64,000 nt of DNA from Candidatus Sumerlaeota bacterium. Its GTDB lineage: Bacteria; Sumerlaeota; Sumerlaeia; Sumerlaeales; Sumerlaeaceae. How positions within the stretch are numbered: the first letter of the stretch is position 1; each line of letters starts with the position of its first letter. The position numbers and the translations under genes are program-made. The notes below the pieces were generated by a model. The model saw only the letters and a program-made list of their open reading frames with translations. It was not told the origin of the DNA and searched no databases. Below are positions 62,600-64,000 of this stretch, one piece after another. The stretch is taken from contig JADFCV010000002.1 in the NCBI GenBank assembly GCA_017161655.1, positions 344,822 through 408,821 of the forward strand, in the 5' to 3' direction.

Positions 62600-64000
62600 A
62601 TGAACGAGCGTCGCACCTTGTTTTTCTCGCATCACGATCTCGAGGAAAGTTGGCTTCTGCGTCGCGGGGCTTTGATTGTCGCTCTCATCGCCCTGGTAGC
62701 TCGCCTGGCGTACTACCTCGAATTCTCGGCAAAGCCGTATTTTGGAGTGCCGCTGCTGGATAGCCGATGGTGGTGGGACGAAGCTCAACGACTCATGACG
62801 AGTGGCTTGCCTACAAGTCATGCTTTCTTCCGTCCCCCGCTGTATACGTTGCTTTTAGCAGCGGCGTATACAATCATCGGCCGCGACGCGACACTTCTTA
62901 TGCCGCTTGTTCAGCTCTTAGTTGGAGTTGGATTTTGCGTTCTGCTCGTATTCTTGGGTGCAAGAGTCTGGAACGTCGCCGCAGGTCTCGCCGCAGGGTG
63001 CCTAGGAGCGCTTTATGCACCGCTTGTCTTTTACGAAGCAGAACTCCTAAGCGATTCGTTGACCCTCTTTTGGTGTGCGCTGATGCTACTCCTTTTCGTC
63101 CGTGGGCTGCAGACACAGCGCAAAAGAGATTTCTTCGCGGCTGGCCTGAGTGCCGGCCTGGCAGCACTCACTCGGGCGAATGCTTTTCCCCTCGGCCTCA
63201 TATTTCTCGTCGGACTTCTATTTCATTGGGTTCGCGACAAGGGGGAGAAGGCTTATCTGCGTTTCGCCGCGACCTATGGGCTGCCCTTTCTATGCCTTGT
63301 TTTGCTTCCCACGATGCATAACATCCGGGCAAAGGATCCGGTCCTAATCTGTGGACAGGGAGGGATAAACTTTTATCTTGGTAACAACCCCTACGCGAAT
63401 GGCACGAACATCATTTTCCCACGTCTGACCGAGCAGGGGAGCCGTTACCGCGACACCGTTGAAGAATATGCTGTCCTGGGGTACTATGCCCAGCTTTACG
63501 GTTTTGACCAGGCGATGCTTCGCTATGCTGCAGGCGATCGTCCGACATGGAGCGAACTTGACCGTTATTGGTACGGGCGGGGCCTCTCATTCCTTGTCGA
63601 GCAACCCCAGGCAGCGGTTCAGCTGTTTGCGCGAAAGCTTGTCGCACTCTTCAACAACAGAGAGATTCGCAATAACCGAGATTTTGAGTTCGCTCGTCAG
63701 AATGAATCCTTAGTTCTGCGTTTTCTTCCTTTTAATTTCGCCATCGCATTAGCCCTTGGCGCTTACGGCCTCACGGGATGGCGGCGTAGTGGCAAACCAG
63801 GTGCTGGCTGGATCCTGCTGTATCTCGTTATGTCTGCACTCGTCGTTGTGACGTACTTCGTGGCAGGACGCCTACGTATTCTCGTTTTACCTGCCCTTTT
63901 TATCTTTGCGGGCATCGGACTTGAGCGGCTGTTTTCCCTTTTTGTAGCTCGTAATTGGCGCGAGATTGTTCGAGCTCTTTTCATCGTTTTAGCTAGTGGA
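62600..64000 (+). CDS. ArnT/PMT-like membrane glycosyltransferase, N-terminal part (runs off the right edge)
   Basis: 467 codons are visible, starting ATG at 62600 (MNERRTLFFSHHD), and remain open to the edge. The protein is rich in helices, with WWWDEAQRLM early and PTMHNIRAKDPVLICGQGGI, a pattern of GT-C (PMT/ArnT) transferases with the periplasmic acid and Arg residues in the first loop. It would transfer sugars from a polyprenyl carrier. It begins eight bases after dnaE and may be co-transcribed. No strong ribosome site is visible. Confidence 0.8.
   Translation, partial: MNERRTLFFSHHDLEESWLLRRGALIVALIALVARLAYYLEFSAKPYFGVPLLDSRWWWDEAQRLMTSGLPTSHAFFRPPLYTLLLAAAYTIIGRDATLLMPLVQLLVGVGFCVLLVFLGARVWNVAAGLAAGCLGALYAPLVFYEAELLSDSLTLFWCALMLLLFVRGLQTQRKRDFFAAGLSAGLAALTRANAFPLGLIFLVGLLFHWVRDKGEKAYLRFAATYGLPFLCLVLLPTMHNIRAKDPVLICGQGGINFYLGNNPYANGTNIIFPRLTEQGSRYRDTVEEYAVLGYYAQLYGFDQAMLRYAAGDRPTWSELDRYWYGRGLSFLVEQPQAAVQLFARKLVALFNNREIRNNRDFEFARQNESLVLRFLPFNFAIALALGAYGLTGWRRSGKPGAGWILLYLVMSALVVVTYFVAGRLRILVLPALFIFAGIGLERLFSLFVARNWREIVRALFIVLASG

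Noticed and set aside
1-64000. CRISPR arrays, tRNA, rRNA, insertion sequences or prophage
   Set aside because: No regular spaced repeats, cloverleaf sequences, transposase genes or phage genes were recognised by reading; a tRNAscan and ISfinder run would be decisive.

Overview
The window reads as chromosomal DNA of a Gram-negative-type bacterium. The signs are lipoprotein signal peptides, an O-antigen ligase, a flippase and a type II secretion/type IV pilus-type pseudopilin. Gene density is high and base composition moderate, and no rRNA, tRNA, insertion sequence, prophage or CRISPR array was seen. Two unrelated secreted proteins end in the same residues, DWSLYE. Complex I genes are scattered. 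This mixture suggests an uncultured lineage of the Planctomycetes/Sumerlaeota type, but the taxonomic guess is weak and not proven by the sequence.

Layout. At 1-10.3 kb (minus strand) lie the start of murC, a flippase/glycosyltransferase pair, and the operon nuoJ-nuoK-nuoL-nuoM-nuoN followed by a ferritin-like gene. At 10.4-12.7 kb are a YkgJ/FliB-like cysteine-cluster protein, a Zn-ribbon protein and a lipoprotein. At 12.8-17.5 kb (minus) a well-preserved cobalamin riboswitch precedes a secreted DWSLYE protein, a pseudopilin, larB, larC and a fumarylacetoacetate-hydrolase family gene, all co-directional. At 17.6-27.2 kb are an SH3-like secreted protein, an MFS exporter, an orphan NtrC-type regulator, a YyaL-like lipoprotein without its cysteine motif, a GalT-like enzyme and a VIT/VWA protein. 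At 27.3-33.6 kb (plus) are a hydrolase, then an alpha-glucan module: a GH13 enzyme with three starch-binding modules and two MalF/MalG-type permeases, the first carrying a PDZ-like insert. At 33.6-36.6 kb are an O-antigen ligase and a Kelch-like DWSLYE protein. At 36.7-45 kb (plus) are an OppF-type ATPase, an amidohydrolase, a membrane glycosyltransferase, a lipoprotein, and an overlapping DUF1611/RACE-type ferredoxin-ATPase pair. At 45-48.6 kb (minus) is a four-gene ABC-2 exporter operon ending in a TPR protein. At 48.8-55 kb (plus) are a homocysteine methyltransferase-like gene, a DegT aminotransferase and GT2 pair, elbB, a hydrolase, ftsW and a flavodoxin. At 55-64 kb are a DUF2231 membrane protein, an isolated nuoD, a GT4, rsmG, dnaE and the start of an ArnT/PMT-like glycosyltransferase.

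Themes. Complex I genes appear in two places. Envelope-glycan genes are dispersed in small groups. Corrinoid biology recurs: a B12 riboswitch, a RACE-type corrinoid-activator homologue and a methionine-synthase-type methyltransferase domain. The most promising unit is the riboswitch operon: the switch sits where a transporter or metE would be expected, but drives a surface-type protein, a pseudopilin and nickel-pincer cofactor genes. Proteins are named from remembered family signatures only; no database search was run.
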